Source: Lenisia limosa (taxonomy: Eukaryota; Breviatea). Taken from it: 64,000 bases of DNA. Positions 20,056-32,200 of the stretch are shown piece after piece (the first letter of the stretch is position 1; every line of letters begins with the position of its first letter). The position numbers and the translations under genes are program-made. The notes under the pieces were generated by a model. That model had not been told where the DNA came from and made no database searches. It saw nothing but the letters and a program-made list of their open reading frames with translations. The stretch covers positions 1 to 64,000 of the forward strand of contig LPNZ01009878.1 of assembly GCA_001655205.1 (NCBI GenBank), given 5' to 3'.

Positions 20056-21757
20056 ATGGTGAATCTGAGCATAATAATGTCGCTTCTGGTTGGTCTTCTG
20101 GCCTCGTTTGCTATGGCTGAGCAAGAATCTGAAGGTAGAGCCCCCCTTTGTGTACTCTGATTAACTCTTTTGCAGTCTTTACTTTCTTTGGCATCCTTAC
20201 TCCACACTGTGCCCAAGAATTCCTCGTTAACTTCAATTTCTTTGGTCGGATTTGTGTTTTCACACTCAAGTTTTTGCTTTGAATTTACCAAGCTTGAATA
20301 AAGAATAATAATAATAATATATATATCGCAGCAACAGCAGCAACACCCCTTCAAAATAATCCGGTGCACTTGTTTTCAGTCCTCTAGTAATTTGTCTCAT
20401 CATATTCAGACGTTCCATGCCTCAAGAAAACCATCTCTACCGGTCTGAGTATTGGAATGGTCGTTGGCGGTTCCATCGTCAAGCTTCCTCAGGTCTTCAA
20501 AATCATGAAGGTATTCATTGGTGTTCCTCTATTCTCTTTGATTTCAGTTCTGTTGTGTCAATTTGTTCACAGTTCAGGCTGAGTCAGTTGAGGGCCTTTC
20601 CCCATCAATGTTTATCCTTGAGATGTTCGGGTATGCTATGGCTGGTAACTTTTCGATTTTCACAGATCTAAAGATTTTTATGATCCACTGTATAATTAGC
20701 TTCTATTAAAAGCATTGTTTTCTTGGGTTTAACATTTTCTGTTAACCACACAGATACCTCATTTCTTCTCTATATTGTGCTCTCCAAGGATTCCCCTTCA
20801 TCACTTATGGAGAGGTGGCCCTTATTGGTGTTCAGAGTGAGTGGAGTGCGCAAATCACCATGACTTTTCAGACCAAAGTGAATCCTCTTACCAGAGTCAA
20901 TTAGTTTGCTGACTTTTTAGGTGTTATTATTTTCTTCCTGTTCCACAAATATAGTGGTATTTCATCTGCCAACTTCTCCCTGATCTTTATGCTGTAAGCT
21001 GGTGCCAAGGATTAAGAATGAGATCGACCCTATTTTAGCCCCTCACACATTTCAGTCTTGTTACCATCACTGCGGTTATGGGTGGCGGATACCTTTCAAG
21101 CGATATCGTCACAGTGCTTCAGGTAGGTTATTTCCAGAATATATCCTTGTTATCATACTATTGCTCGTCATATCATAAGATGACCTTGGCGGTTTTTCTA
21201 ATGATGCTGTGCAGGCTGCCACTATCCCCATTTTCGCCATCTCCAAGATCCCTCAGATCATTTCCAACCTTATGGTAAGCAGAATAATCGGATAGTGTGA
21301 AAAAAGAGGCGGAAGGTGTGGAGTTTATGTTTTAGAACTCTTCTACTGGCCAGCTTTCCTTCATCACTTGCTTCCTTAACTTTGCTGGTAACTCAGGTCA
21401 GATTGGGGGTTTAAAATGGCTTTTTGTATCCCTTTTTCTTCTGTTTCTCACTCTTTAGCCCGCATTTTCACCACTATTCAAGACGTGGACGACCCCGTTG
21501 GTAAGTAGAAATGAGGCTGCTTCTTTTTTTGTTGAGCACTGCATTTTTTACTCGTTCCAGTTCTTGCTGGACACGTGACAACCGCTATCCTCAATGGTAT
21601 TCTCTTCGCTCAGGTTGGCTTTTTTTGGATGAAAATGTCCTTCTCCATGCTCCTTAACTCTTAAATATCCAGGTTTTTTACTACATGCTCCTTAACTCTT
21701 AATATCCAGGTTATTTACTACTGGAACTCTGCAATCAATGCAAAGAAGACCAATTAA
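20056..21757 (+). CDS. MPDU1: Mannose-P-dolichol utilization defect 1 protein (MPDU1/SL15, PQ-loop family)
   Basis: An ER multi-pass protein needed for use of dolichol-phosphate-linked mannose and glucose in N-glycan, GPI and O-mannose synthesis. The N-terminus MVNLSIIMSLLVGLLASFAM is a hydrophobic signal. It is followed by DVPCLKKTISTGLSIGMVVG and the first PQ loop GSIVKLPQVFKIMK, then AESVEGLSPSMFILEMF, YLISSLYCALQGFPFITYGE and a second PQ loop, AISKIPQIISNL. The C-terminus is VIYYWNSAINAKKTN, with a stop at 21755-21757. This order and the two PQ loops match MPDU1 along the whole length, about 250 residues. The final intron has a duplicated 3' splice site (21646-21720). Confidence 0.92.
21646..21720 (+). 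repeat. Two tandem copies (38 and 37 bp) that duplicate an MPDU1 3' splice site
   Basis: Copy 1 (21646-21683) and copy 2 (21684-21720) both contain atatccag followed by gttNtttacta. The second acceptor (ag at 21708-21709) continues the MPDU1 frame into YYWNSAINAKKTN. The first (ag at 21671-21672) would give a short frame that stops after a few codons. Confidence 0.9.
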
Positions 21758-21925
21758 ATGGTATCTTGTTTTTTCCCAACTATTTGAAATGGAACTAATG
21801 TTTATTTTTCAAATTAATCTTATAACCAAAATTTGAATCGTACATGATACATTAAATAAGACATTAATTAAATAAAACCTTCACACCAAGGCATAAGAAA
21901 TACACTAGATCAGTGAAAAGACCGT

Positions 21926-22591
21926 TTATGCTGTTTTCCACAAGTTAATAATTGACTCTTCCAAAACAGTCTCCACTTTAATATCGCCTAAAGCCGAATG
22001 CAGGAATACGGCCAGCTGGTGTTTACACTAATCCGTTAATTATTATATCATATCAAAGACCAACTTCTTAATTCCCCAACCCTCAATACCATTTTATCTC
22101 TCTTGCTAAAGTTAAACGCGGGACATGAACACCATGTGTCAGTTGTAAGGTAAGAGTCTTTACTAGAACCTTTGACCTAGAAACTATGAGAAAATTTTCA
22201 CTCCTGCAAATCTGTAGACAGAGAATCGTACCTACTCACCAAGTATCAGGTATTTGGGTTCAAAATTACTGTCTGCTTACCATATAAATGACACGTCCGG
22301 TCTTTGATGATATCTCTAAAAACAATAAATGAAGGCATATAAAATTAAGTGAGCATTTTTAAATCCAACTTGAGGTTATTTAACCAACTTACTTTTGGTT
22401 GCCATATTTCTGTCAATAATGTCCAGCGCTGAAAAGATGTTCTCAGGGAATATCGAGTGTAGAATTTGGAGGTGGATATCAGTCACTGAAGGTTAAAATC
22501 TACTTGAACTTTGTCAACAAAACACTCAAATTACCAGCAGCTCACTTTGTTTTGATTCACTGATGTTTTTCAGTACTGCCTCAAAATACAT
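21926..22591 (-). CDS. ZSWIM7: SWS1/ZSWIM7-like SWIM zinc-finger protein
   Basis: ZSWIM7 (SWS1) is the SWIM-domain partner of Rad51 paralogues in the Shu complex, acting in homologous recombination. The exons read MYFEAVLKNISESKQ, TDIHLQILHSIFPENIFSAL then DIIDRNMATK, ISSKTGRVIYM, then LTTDTWCSCPAFNFSKR, and last CKHQLAVFLHSALGDIKVET with ESIINLWKTA and a stop at 21926-21928. These match the human order FGSSATQALDLVDRQ, ISSPSGRRVYQV, CSCPAFAFS and CKHLLAVYLSQ. The zinc ligands C-x-C...C-x-H are all present. The exon between GRVIYM and TWCSC is not fully resolved. A gtgagc donor in KQ|S gives the best phase for the first intron. Confidence 0.82.
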
Positions 22592-22995
22592 TACTGGTGT
22601 GTGCAGAGGCTGAAAAGGTTGGCTAACATTTCTCTGGGAGTTGAAAAAACCAAAGGAGTTCTTCATTTGGGTACAACAACAATATTTCAATGAAGGAAGG
22701 TGAGATTGCTATCTAGCAGACACGACAGGAAAAAACACAATAAAAGCACTGCCAGGCAGATTCCCCAAAGATGTAAAACTAAAATTTCATTCAGAGGATT
22801 AGACTGGATTACATTATTAGGCAGCAGGGGTGGGGGTGTAGAGAGGCAGGCAGCAGCCTCAGGGAACGGCAGCTAGTTATATACACACTGGTACAAATAG
22901 CAACTATATAAAATTAATCAGCGCTCTGGCTGCCAGCTGGCTGCTATTTCACTGCTATTTGTATTTGGGGAGTATTTGGGTAGAAGACAGACATA
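22592..22995. promoter_or_regulatory. Divergent intergenic region between ZSWIM7 and a coiled-coil gene
   Basis: About 400 bp with no exon. It contains a purine-rich, G-rich stretch (22825-22870) and ggctgc/cagctgg repeats around 22920-22950. It should hold both promoters. Confidence 0.45.
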
Positions 22996-25766
22996 ATGCC
23001 ACGGCCTCGATCAGGAAAACGCAAATCCACAAAAAAAAGACGGGCGACTACCTCCTCCCAGGCCTCTCTTGCTCCCCTCCCAACCACAGTTCCACAAATC
23101 AATGACCAAATGTGAGTTTTAAAGTGAAATATTCCTCACCAACGCAGTCAAAAGCTTGAAGTCCAAAGGGCACTTCATGTCTCGGCCGGCTCCTATCTTG
23201 AGGCTGGCAAGGCAGACTCTTTGATTGCGCAGCTTCAAAAAAGGTAAAGAAGTAGAGTTATGGATTTTGTAATTATAAATGGGATATCTCAACTCTCAAC
23301 TCTCATTCAAAATTTCTATCATGTATAACAAACACTATTCTATGTTCTATATAAATCACATCGAACAAAACTGAGGGCGCTTCTCCTAACCTCACTGGCC
23401 TCATAGACCAGGGGATTTTCCATTTGGGTCCCAGTCCTACTATTGAGCCACTTATAATTCGTCACTTTTGGACGTTATCAATATTTACGATATATCAATT
23501 ATTACTCTCTTCTCTGGCACGGATTTACCTGGGTTATGTCTTTGTTCCTTATTCATAAATCAAATCCTTGTTTATGTTGGGGAGGCACATAGAAAGGCTG
23601 GTGTGCACAGAGTTGTAAAGCAAATGATTGGTGAATTATTATTTTATTCCACTATAATCCCCGATGACACTGAAATTGAGCTTCAATATATTTTGTTTTT
23701 TGTTTTTACTCATCAAGAAAATCGCGGCTGGAAGAGACGGTTATCAGTCAATCACAGCACTCAGAGCGCCAGGGGCTCTCAAATGCAGAGTTCAAGAAGC
23801 ACGAAGATCACAAAGCCAAGTATGGGCTTGGACCAGAGGGGACAGTATTTAAAGTCAGTTTCTAATTATTAGGTGGGTGCAGAAGATGAGAAGCGAAGAG
23901 CGGATTTTCTCGCGGCAAGAACATGAATTGACGGTAAGAGATGGTTCGTCCAAAGCAAAGCAGCTGCTATAAGGTGTTTTGACTTTTTAGTCAAAACATG
24001 AAGATGACCTCTTCAAGTTTGACAAAGATGCTGAAGATATTATTCTCGAAAATCGAGTACGTTGGATTCATTCAGTAAATTAGGCAAAATCATCAAAACG
24101 AGCTTTTATTTTTTGGCAACCCTAACTATCTATTTCACCGAGTTGGAAGGCAAATGATTGGGGAGGACTATAATTAGTAGAGGTGCAATTAATTATTGAA
24201 AAAATAATTGCCCAATTTGAAGTGAGACCTATTATCATGGGAACTCCATTTCAGACTTTAATTTTAAATTTTGTCAATTAATTTCTTCAAGAATTAATTG
24301 CACAGTATCATAATAATTAGTATTTCTTATAAATGTGTTATTTTGGACGACTTTGGTCTCATACTTCTTTGTCATTCATTCCTCTACATACTAATATATC
24401 ATAGTATATCGATATGTAGTATATATATCATATCATATATAATATCTTATACTATAATATGACTATTCTTATATTCTTAAATTAGGTCATATTTGACTTC
24501 CTAAAGGTGCCCTACTCCAAGGAACTTCTCAACTTGAGGAAAATTGAGGAAACAATGGTTCGAAAAAGAAGGTTAGTTGAAAGGAATTTTATCGCCAAAT
24601 CACCTCATCTTTTCTTTTTTTTCTTGGTGTTTTGAGAAAAATAATGGAACTTATTATTGAACCTGGTTCTTACTCAACTAGATTTGAGGATGCGCACAAT
24701 ATCAAGCTGCAAGCTGATGCTCTGGTCTGTGTCGTAACTTTTTTTTGTTGATTATTTGTATACTGTACCGTTTACAACCTTCAATAAGAATAAAAGCATC
24801 ATCTCACTTACCAGGCCATTCAAGAGGAACAAACTGCTCATCGAAAGCTTCAACAGAGTATTGATCAGAGGAAATCACAGCTGAAGAACAAACAAAGACA
24901 TGAGCATGAAGCATTGCGTCGAAGACAGGTACTTTGGTGCTTTAGTTTTATTTCGCATTTGGAGAAATTGCAAAAAAAAAAAAGACCAACTTTTTTAGTT
25001 CCGCAAAAGAGGAGAACTTGAGAAACAGCAGGCTCAAGAACTCGAACAGTAAGAAAAGGATTTGGTGCTTTCTGTGGTCTAAAATTATCATATTAAAATC
25101 TTTTCGTCCCAAGTGATTGTGTTCATTGATTCAATACTTAATTGTCATTAACAGACGTTCCCTTCATAATACAGAAACATTATATGAAACACCATCACCT
25201 CTCTTCAGGTTACAGAGACACTTCCACACCCTGAAGCATCAGGTTGTCATGGCTTTTGCTTCACAAAAGAGGAATGAAAGATTGTATGGACATGGCCAAG
25301 GCGCAACATCGTGAGTTTTCGAGCTTTCATTGAATGTAGACAGCAGTCCGCTTTCGAAATCTTTTTCTTATTTCATAATTGCCTTTGTTGAAACAGTTCC
25401 AATAGTAATGTACAATTCATTAGTGCCAACTGTGTAAGGGAATTAGGCTGTCATGTTGCATTCAATTTGACATAGTAGGGAGCTGAGAACATCACAGCGT
25501 CGCCCATGGTCCAGCCAACTCCCTCCTCTGGGTAGGGAAAGATTGCGGTTTTGAGTTAATTGAAATTTCCGTTCATAATTCAGGCTCTCCGCCCCGGGGA
25601 TCTGCAGCTTCTGCACCGTCACACAGAATGTAGTGTGACTGGTATGAGGGTCTCCTTTTTCTGTAGATTGATAATCACTCCGAAACAAATTGTTGCTCGT
25701 CATCGGCAAAGTGATTGTCCTTTCACTTTCTAGGTTGACGTTCGTTATTTAAGCCATTTGGCATAG
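22996..25766 (+). CDS. Long coiled-coil protein with basic N-terminus, unrecognised
   Basis: The start reads MPRPRSGKRKSTKKRRATTS, a basic segment that could be a nuclear signal. Exons then give QKLEVQRALHVSAGSYLEAG, SRLEETVISQSQHSERQGLS with KKHEDHKAKYGLGPEGTV, WVQKMRSEERIFSRQEHELT, SKHEDDLFKFDKDAEDIILE, VIFDFLKVPYSKELLNLRKI, AIQEEQTAHRKLQQSIDQRK, FRKRGELEKQQAQELEQ and LQRHFHTLKHQVVMAFASQK. The last coding exons are RELRTSQRRPWSSQLPPL, ALRPGDLQLLHRHTECSVT and VDVRYLSHLA, with a stop at 25764-25766. Most of the protein should be an extended helical coil, with a short Pro/Arg-rich end. Composition resembles axonemal or centrosomal coiled-coil proteins, but no family is assigned. Some exon joins near 23880 and 24720 are uncertain. 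Confidence 0.6.
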
Positions 25767-26004
25767 TAGGGTTGTATTATGGTGAGAGGCCTGGCAATGC
25801 AGCTTCCCTGGGAATACTGGAGCTGGTACTAAGTACGGGTATTCAGTGAGAGTTGTCGAGGGCACAATTCATGTAGTATAACACGTTTTACTTGTCTCTC
25901 ATTGCAAAATTACTCATAAGGGTTATTCATGAAAATCCAAGTTGAAAAAACAACTTACTATTTTAATACTCCTAATGTACACATCATTAACACGTTAAAA
26001 TCGC

Positions 26005-27684
26005 CTATCTTGAATGGGAGCGACTGTCTCTTCTAAAGATGTCAAATAAGCAAGTTTGAAAGCCATGGAGTCAAAACAACGGAACCAACCTGACGAGCCT
26101 GGGGGGAGTCCCTTCATCACTAATACAGTTAGGCGGGAAATCAAATTAGTAAAGTATCAGCAATCAACATGAACAGCTGAGCCTCCTACCGGCGAGGGCT
26201 CCTGGAACGAGGGGGAGAGTGGACGTTGCGGACTGGGGTCCTTGAACGGCCTCTGAAAATGGTATAAAACACGTTTCCAAAGAAGCCTTTAGCCCGATAT
26301 TATCACAGTCTTACCGTGCAGGAGGAGAGTAGCCACGAGGGGAACGTCTTAATGGGTGAAGAAAGAGGGGAAATAACCGCTTTTCAAATAGTCATGAGAA
26401 GAGACACGTACCTGACAGGAGAGCGACGGGAGTAGGGGCTACGTGATCTGCGGCGAACGGGGGAAGGAGAGTAGCGGCGCCTAGAATGATCAGCACTGTT
26501 AGATAGGATGGAAATTAAAAAATTCAAAAAAAATTACCTGGGAGAGCGAGATCTACGAGGGCTAGGAGTATAGCGACGACGAGGGGGGGTTCTTGTGTAT
26601 GAATTAATATGATAATAAAGCACAAAGAAAGGATATGAAAATAATGATAAAAGAGAGACACAAAGAGTAAAGATGTAAGAATAGTGGCATACCTTGAACG
26701 ACGACGACGAGGAGGCGATCTGCGGTAGCGGCGGTCATCTTCGGAGACTCTCATTTCTTGCGAGGCTACAGGGTGAGGTATATCAGGGGAATGTACAAAA
26801 GAGGAAATACAACCTACTTTTGCGGTGTCCTTGGGCCCAAAGAATTTTCATTGGAACACCATGAAGAACCTGATCTTCCATCTCCTTCTGAAATGGTGAG
26901 TAATAGTGGGACAACAGCCAAAATAGGAGCTAGCTTAAATATATCTCGTTTCTCTTCGCTCATTCAAAGGCTGTTTCCTTTTTCTCAACCCACATAGGCA
27001 GCTTCAGCATCACGGGCATCTTCATAAGTGACATACGCAAGGCCGCGGGGCTCACGGGTGCGATAGTCAAGGGGCATGTAAACATCACGCACTGGGCCAC
27101 ATTTGGAGAAGAAGTCCTTAATATCTTCTGACCTAAAAAAAGGAAGTTAACTCAATATTTCAAAATTCAATCTTTCTTCGCATAATGAATCCAAAGGAAC
27201 CATTAACTAACGCAATTCTATTGTGAAACTGTCTTGACTGTATCACTGATTTGGAATGGGGAAGGGAGAGAAGTTCCTTGTTGGCAAAGAGTTTGAAAGC
27301 TTGGGAAGGTTTCATATTTGAATGAGTCTTGAATATGTTGAAATATAAGTTGGCGGTAGGTTCTTGACCTTTTCTCTAAAAAAACAGTAAATCCTTCAAA
27401 CAACTATGCGTGTAAATTCTATCATTCCGTCTCAATTTCAATAATAAGTAAACATTGAACAACATAAGAACACCCACAAACCTAGTTTCACGCTTATTCA
27501 GTCCACGAAGAAAAAGAGCTCTCACTTCACCACCAGTAGTTGAAACTGGGGATCTAAAAGAGTTACTTTAGGCTCATTTGAATGACAAAAGAAGCAAAAA
27601 CGGCTGCAAATGAGAATACCTTGAACGCCTAACAGGGGAACGAGAGCGACTATACCGTCTACGGGGAGGTGATCTTGAAGACAT
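26005..27684 (-). CDS. SR splicing factor, RRM plus RS domain (SRSF10/SCL-like)
   Basis: A nuclear pre-mRNA splicing regulator. The start at 27684 reads MSSRSPPRRRYSRSRSPVRR, a short N-terminal RS segment. The single RRM follows: RNP2 is ALFLRGLN. The helix and loop SEDIKDFFSKCGPVRDVYMP leads to DYRTREPRGLAYVTYEDARD with RNP1 (RGLAYVTY). The last strand is KEMEDQVLHGVPMKILWAQG. The phrase PLDYRTREPRG...EDARDAE matches SRSF10/SRSF12 and plant SCL proteins ([24 protein letters not shown]). Six or so short exons of RS/RSP repeats (RRYSPSPVRRRSRSPYSRRS and similar) make the C-terminal domain, ending SRSHSR at 26005. A small exon near 27955 (MDDKGSVRQ) could be an upstream 5' exon or alternative start. 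Confidence 0.85.
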
Positions 27685-28002
27685 ACTTATAAGCTACTGC
27701 CAAAGAGGTTTTTTGAAAGAAAAATAATCGATGAAATAGAAAGATGATCTGTCTGATCATCCTTCCTCTTTCTAAACTGTCCTTCTCACACTGTGTGTTT
27801 TCAATTTGGTTATTAACACAATTTTAGTACTATTTATATGGTTCAAATTTCAATAATATTCATTCACTTCTTTGATTTTCAACATTTAGCAAAAATATCT
27901 AATTTCGAATATTTACCTTGACGAACTGAACCTTTGTCATCCATTTTTCTTTAAGTGTAATTGTTTCAAAAGGTCTTTCCTTTCCCTTTTACCCAGGACA
28001 AA
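27685..28002. promoter_or_regulatory. Divergent promoter region between the SR protein and eL20 genes
   Basis: About 320 bp. It includes the possible minus-strand 5' exon of the SR gene near 27920-27960 and pyrimidine-rich sequence just upstream of the eL20 start (tttcctttcccttttaccc), as is typical for ribosomal-protein genes. Confidence 0.45.
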
Positions 28003-28811
28003 ATGGTATGTTAACTGATTGATTCACATGAGAATATTTGTATAGTTGAAGCTGAAATTGTAAAATATGTGCAAGTGTTCTTATTAATACAATGTGCCTT
28101 ACTGTTCAGAAACACTTCGCTGTTGTCGGACGCCCTATCCCCACCGAGAAGGAGCCTTGCCCAACCATCATGAAGATGAACATCTTCGCTGAGGATGATG
28201 TATGAGGGAAATGAAGGCCATTTAGTTGTTAATTTCTTGCTCCAGTGACAAATTGATCACCTTGTAGGTTAAGGCTAAGTCCAAGTTCTGGTACTTTGTC
28301 TCCCAGCTTCGCAAGATCAAGAAGACCAACGGCGAGATCCTTGCCATCAACCAGGTTTGCCAGCTTTTGTGTGTGTTTTTTTTCTGGTTTTTCTTGTGGC
28401 TATAGTCTTTTTCTCATGTACCAAGGTTTTCGAAAAGACCCCCACTGTTGTCAAGAACTTCGGTATCTGGGTTCGTTACACCTCTCGTACTGGTGTTCAC
28501 AACATGTACAAGGAGTACCGTGACGTGACTCTCACCGGTGCTGTTGATCAGCTTTACTCCGAGATGGTAAGCATTTTCTACTTTTTTTTGACGTTGTAAC
28601 TCTTCAGGCTTCTCGCCACCGTGCTCGCAAGACTGTTATCCAGGTCATGCGTACCGCTGAGGTCAAGGCCGCTGACTGCCGTCGTGCCAACACCCTCCAG
28701 TTCCACAGCGAGTCTGTTGCTTTCCCTCTGATCCGTTCCAACATCCGTGTTGCCAACAGACAGTTCAAGAAGACCTTCTCTGCCAAGCGTCCCACTCTCC
28801 ACCTTCGTTAA
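28003..28811 (+). CDS. RPL18A: 60S ribosomal protein eL20 (RPL18A)
   Basis: A structural protein of the large ribosomal subunit. The ATG at 28003-28005 is alone in its exon: an intron (28006-28109) begins directly after it. The rest reads [80 protein letters not shown] and [20 protein letters not shown], ending [15 protein letters not shown] with a TAA at 28809-28811. It is full length (about 177 residues) and closely matches the family. Codon use is strongly biased toward C-ending codons, consistent with high expression and unlike neighbouring genes. Confidence 0.97.
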
Positions 28812-29228
28812 TTTGTGTTTCGATACACTGCCTGGGCAAAACACACGTCTGGTGATATCTATATATGTCTGTGTTTTATGTTTGCGATGCTAACTTGACA
28901 GGAAACAGGAGTCATTGCCTTTGATAATCGTTTCACTAAAGTTTGACTATCCATGTCCGCCCAACCCCCCCTCTCTCCCGAAGTACAAAAGAGTACTCCA
29001 GAATAAGCGTGATAGGCGAACTAAAAAAGGCTTCTTGTCTTGTTTTCAATGAAATGTTCTCTGTGCACCCCCACTTCCCTAAAACGCTACCTCGGCTTTT
29101 CTCACTTCTACCTCTCTATAACAAACAAACTTAACTAAACCTCTTTTCTTCTTTTTAATATCAGTAGATTTCACATCAGGTAAAATACTTCATCCATGTG
29201 ACTACCTGTGTTACCATGAGCCTCTACC
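28812..29228. other. Intergenic stretch between eL20 and the helicase
   Basis: About 420 bp without an exon; it holds the eL20 3' UTR and the promoter of the next gene on the same strand. It includes a pyrimidine-rich run just before the helicase start region (29095-29160). Confidence 0.5.
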
Positions 29229-32200
29229 ATGTTTTCTCCAAAATTACCATCACCACTCCCAACAGAGCCTGATGATGATCTCTCCCCCCACCTATCCATT
29301 ACTCCCAACTTAAATGATAACCTGAAGAGATCGCAGAAGAATAAAGTAAGGACCTGTTCCTTCTATCCTATGCAATGTTCCCCTTCCTGTTTACAGCTAT
29401 TCATATCATGACATTAGGTCCATTGGGCTTTAGAGAGCTCAACACATATGTCGATATTTATGAGTGTGCATTAGATTTGGCTGAAGCGTTTTTATTTTGC
29501 AGGAGAATGGTCTGGCCAAAAGCCCATTCACCCCATCCACTTCAACACATATTCCTTTCCAGTCTCCAAATCTCAAACGTCTTTCTTCTTCAAACCTTAG
29601 TATGTGGTTGAGTTGGATGTTTTTGGAATAGCTGTTTTACTGTTTCCCCTTCAGTTACTTGTGACCAAGTCCACTCATCCCCTGCTGCTACCACCACTAG
29701 AGCCCTCTTCCACAGTCAAACAAGCCAAAACTCTCTTTCTCAGGTTGGCTCAACGTTCAGTTGATGGTTCCCCTCACCTAGCTAATTCTGCAGAACACAG
29801 ATAACGGTAAAGAAGGTGATGGGGACCCTGTGCATCGACCTTTTTCAACACTCAGCCCCTCTGAGGTTTGCTAAAACTATGCATTATGACCTCATCGTTT
29901 TCTGCCGTTGAGCTCATTTTGACCTTCAGCCTCGTTCGGCAGTGTTAGAACAAGCTCTTGCCAAACTGAATGAAAGGCAACACCAAGTGGTAACCGCTGA
30001 TGCCGAGCCAACAATTGTTGTTGCTGGACCAGGGTCAGGTAAGCTAGCTAGGCTTCAGTATTTTTTTTTTTCATGTTAGATGTTGTTTCACATGTACTCC
30101 AAATTTTTTCAGGTTATGCTGGTGATTGTGCTTATTAGTACAGGGAAAACGCATGTAATCACGACACGGATAGCTTTTTTGATTGAGGCACTTAGTATCA
30201 GGAGTGACAACATCATTGCCCTCACGTTTACTAATAAAGCTGTTGGCCGGGTAAACTCATAACCATTCATCCAAGAACTCCTCCGAAACTTGGGTCACTT
30301 TATAGGCGCGTGAGATGTCTGATCGTTTAATTGCAGTGGTTGGTAAAACAGTAGCAAAGAAGGTATGCTTGTTGTCTCTGAAGAGAATCCAGCAAACTTA
30401 AACCTTATGAACAAATTGAACTTCCTTATGGATTTAGGTTACCATTTCGACCTTCCACTCTTTTGGTCATATTCTTCTGAGAAAAAATGCGAAACTTGCA
30501 AATGGTTTGCACTCATATAATGTCAAACGGAACTAACCAATGCAGTACCTTCGTCATTTTCGATCTTAGACGGTTACGATATGAAGAAGCTTGTCAAAAA
30601 GTGTATCACTGAAGTCCTGTCCCAAGGTAGTCATCATGCAAGAGACTTTTTATGTCGCATTCCAGGGCAATTTGCTGAAGGAGCCCCATGTGCACCAGGC
30701 CCTTTTCTGTCAGCCATTTCAACCCTCAAACATTACACAATCACAGCTGATACTTTTTCAGTCAACCCAAAGGCGGTCTCCGCTGAGGTGAGCGGTCATA
30801 AAATTCGATTACTTCGATCTCTTCACTCCTCCTATCCTTCATCTATTTCAAAGACATTGAGCTTGATCACAAAAATAAATGTGTTGTTACCACCCCACCC
30901 CAAGGTTCTGAAGCACTTAGACTCCTCAGTGTCTTCGGAGTACCACTCCTCAGTATTGGCCCCAGTCTACCAAGTGGGTGTTATTGCCTGTGAGTTCTTT
31001 ATTGTCCAGCTTTACTCCTCATACTTGGAAGTCCATGGTGCACTTGACTATGACGACCTAATAGTCAAAGCCACTCTCATGATGGAACGATTACCCAAGA
31101 GCCATGTAAGTGGAATAAAAGAGTGATTGACATGACCTTTTCAATGATTTCTGATTTTAGTTTCTTCGTACACGCTTCAAGGCCATCTTAGTTGATGAAT
31201 GGCAAGATACGAGCAATTTACAGGTATCAAAGGGGTTCTCAAGCCTCCGCGCTCCAATATCATTTTTATTTTCCTATGACCATCAAGGTTCGAATGGTTG
31301 CTGCATTGGGAAGGTCGTCACACTCCGTGATGGTTGTTGGTGACCCGGTAAGAGGGACCGTATAACGAACTAGTATGGTATGATAAGAGCGGTATTTTGT
31401 CACCAATGATGCATATTAATTAAATGCTTGTGCTGTGTTCTCTGATTGAGACGTGTTTGACTGTTAGGACCAAAGTATTTACAGCTGGCGGCATGCAGAT
31501 CCCACAAATCTCAAGTGAGTGGAGAGATTACCACGTGAAAGCACTGGGTATCCTACATTGATGACTTGACTCCCTCTTTGAAGCCTTATTTCTGCAGAAC
31601 TTTCCGGCAACATTTCCCAGCAACCGTAACTATTCATTTGACGGACAACTATCGTTCCACCTCGCAAATCCTTTCAGCGGCTGCGGCTGTAATAGCGTAG
31701 GAGATTGGACTTGGCTCACGGACCCGTTGAATTCTTATCCCAAGCAGGGGGTCGTCGTCGAAAGAGTCCCGTGAGGCGGCAACGTCACCCCGCGTGGGCC
31801 CTGCAGTCCAGCTCCATCGCCACGCTGACATGGACTACGAAGCGCGTTATAGTGGGAAGGGGGCAGAGGTTCACTATCTTAGACAATTTTGACGCTTTCT
31901 CCAGTTGCGCGTCAAATGAAAGAGAATCATGATGAAGGAGTCAGCTTTTCGGACATGGCCGTTTTGATCAGGTAGGAGGAATATTTCCGACATTTTACTC
32001 TTCAGGGCCAATCACCTCATTCGACCATTTGAATTGGCGCTCACTAAGGATGTAGGAAGGGGCAAAAGCTCACTAAGGAAGAGGGAAAGGGGCAAAAGTT
32101 GTTTTGAATCGAGATTATTTCATATAATTGGTCCCCACATTTGTCCAGAACTCCTCTCCTGCTATTGTTGAGACGCTAACCCTGTAGCACATTCCATACG

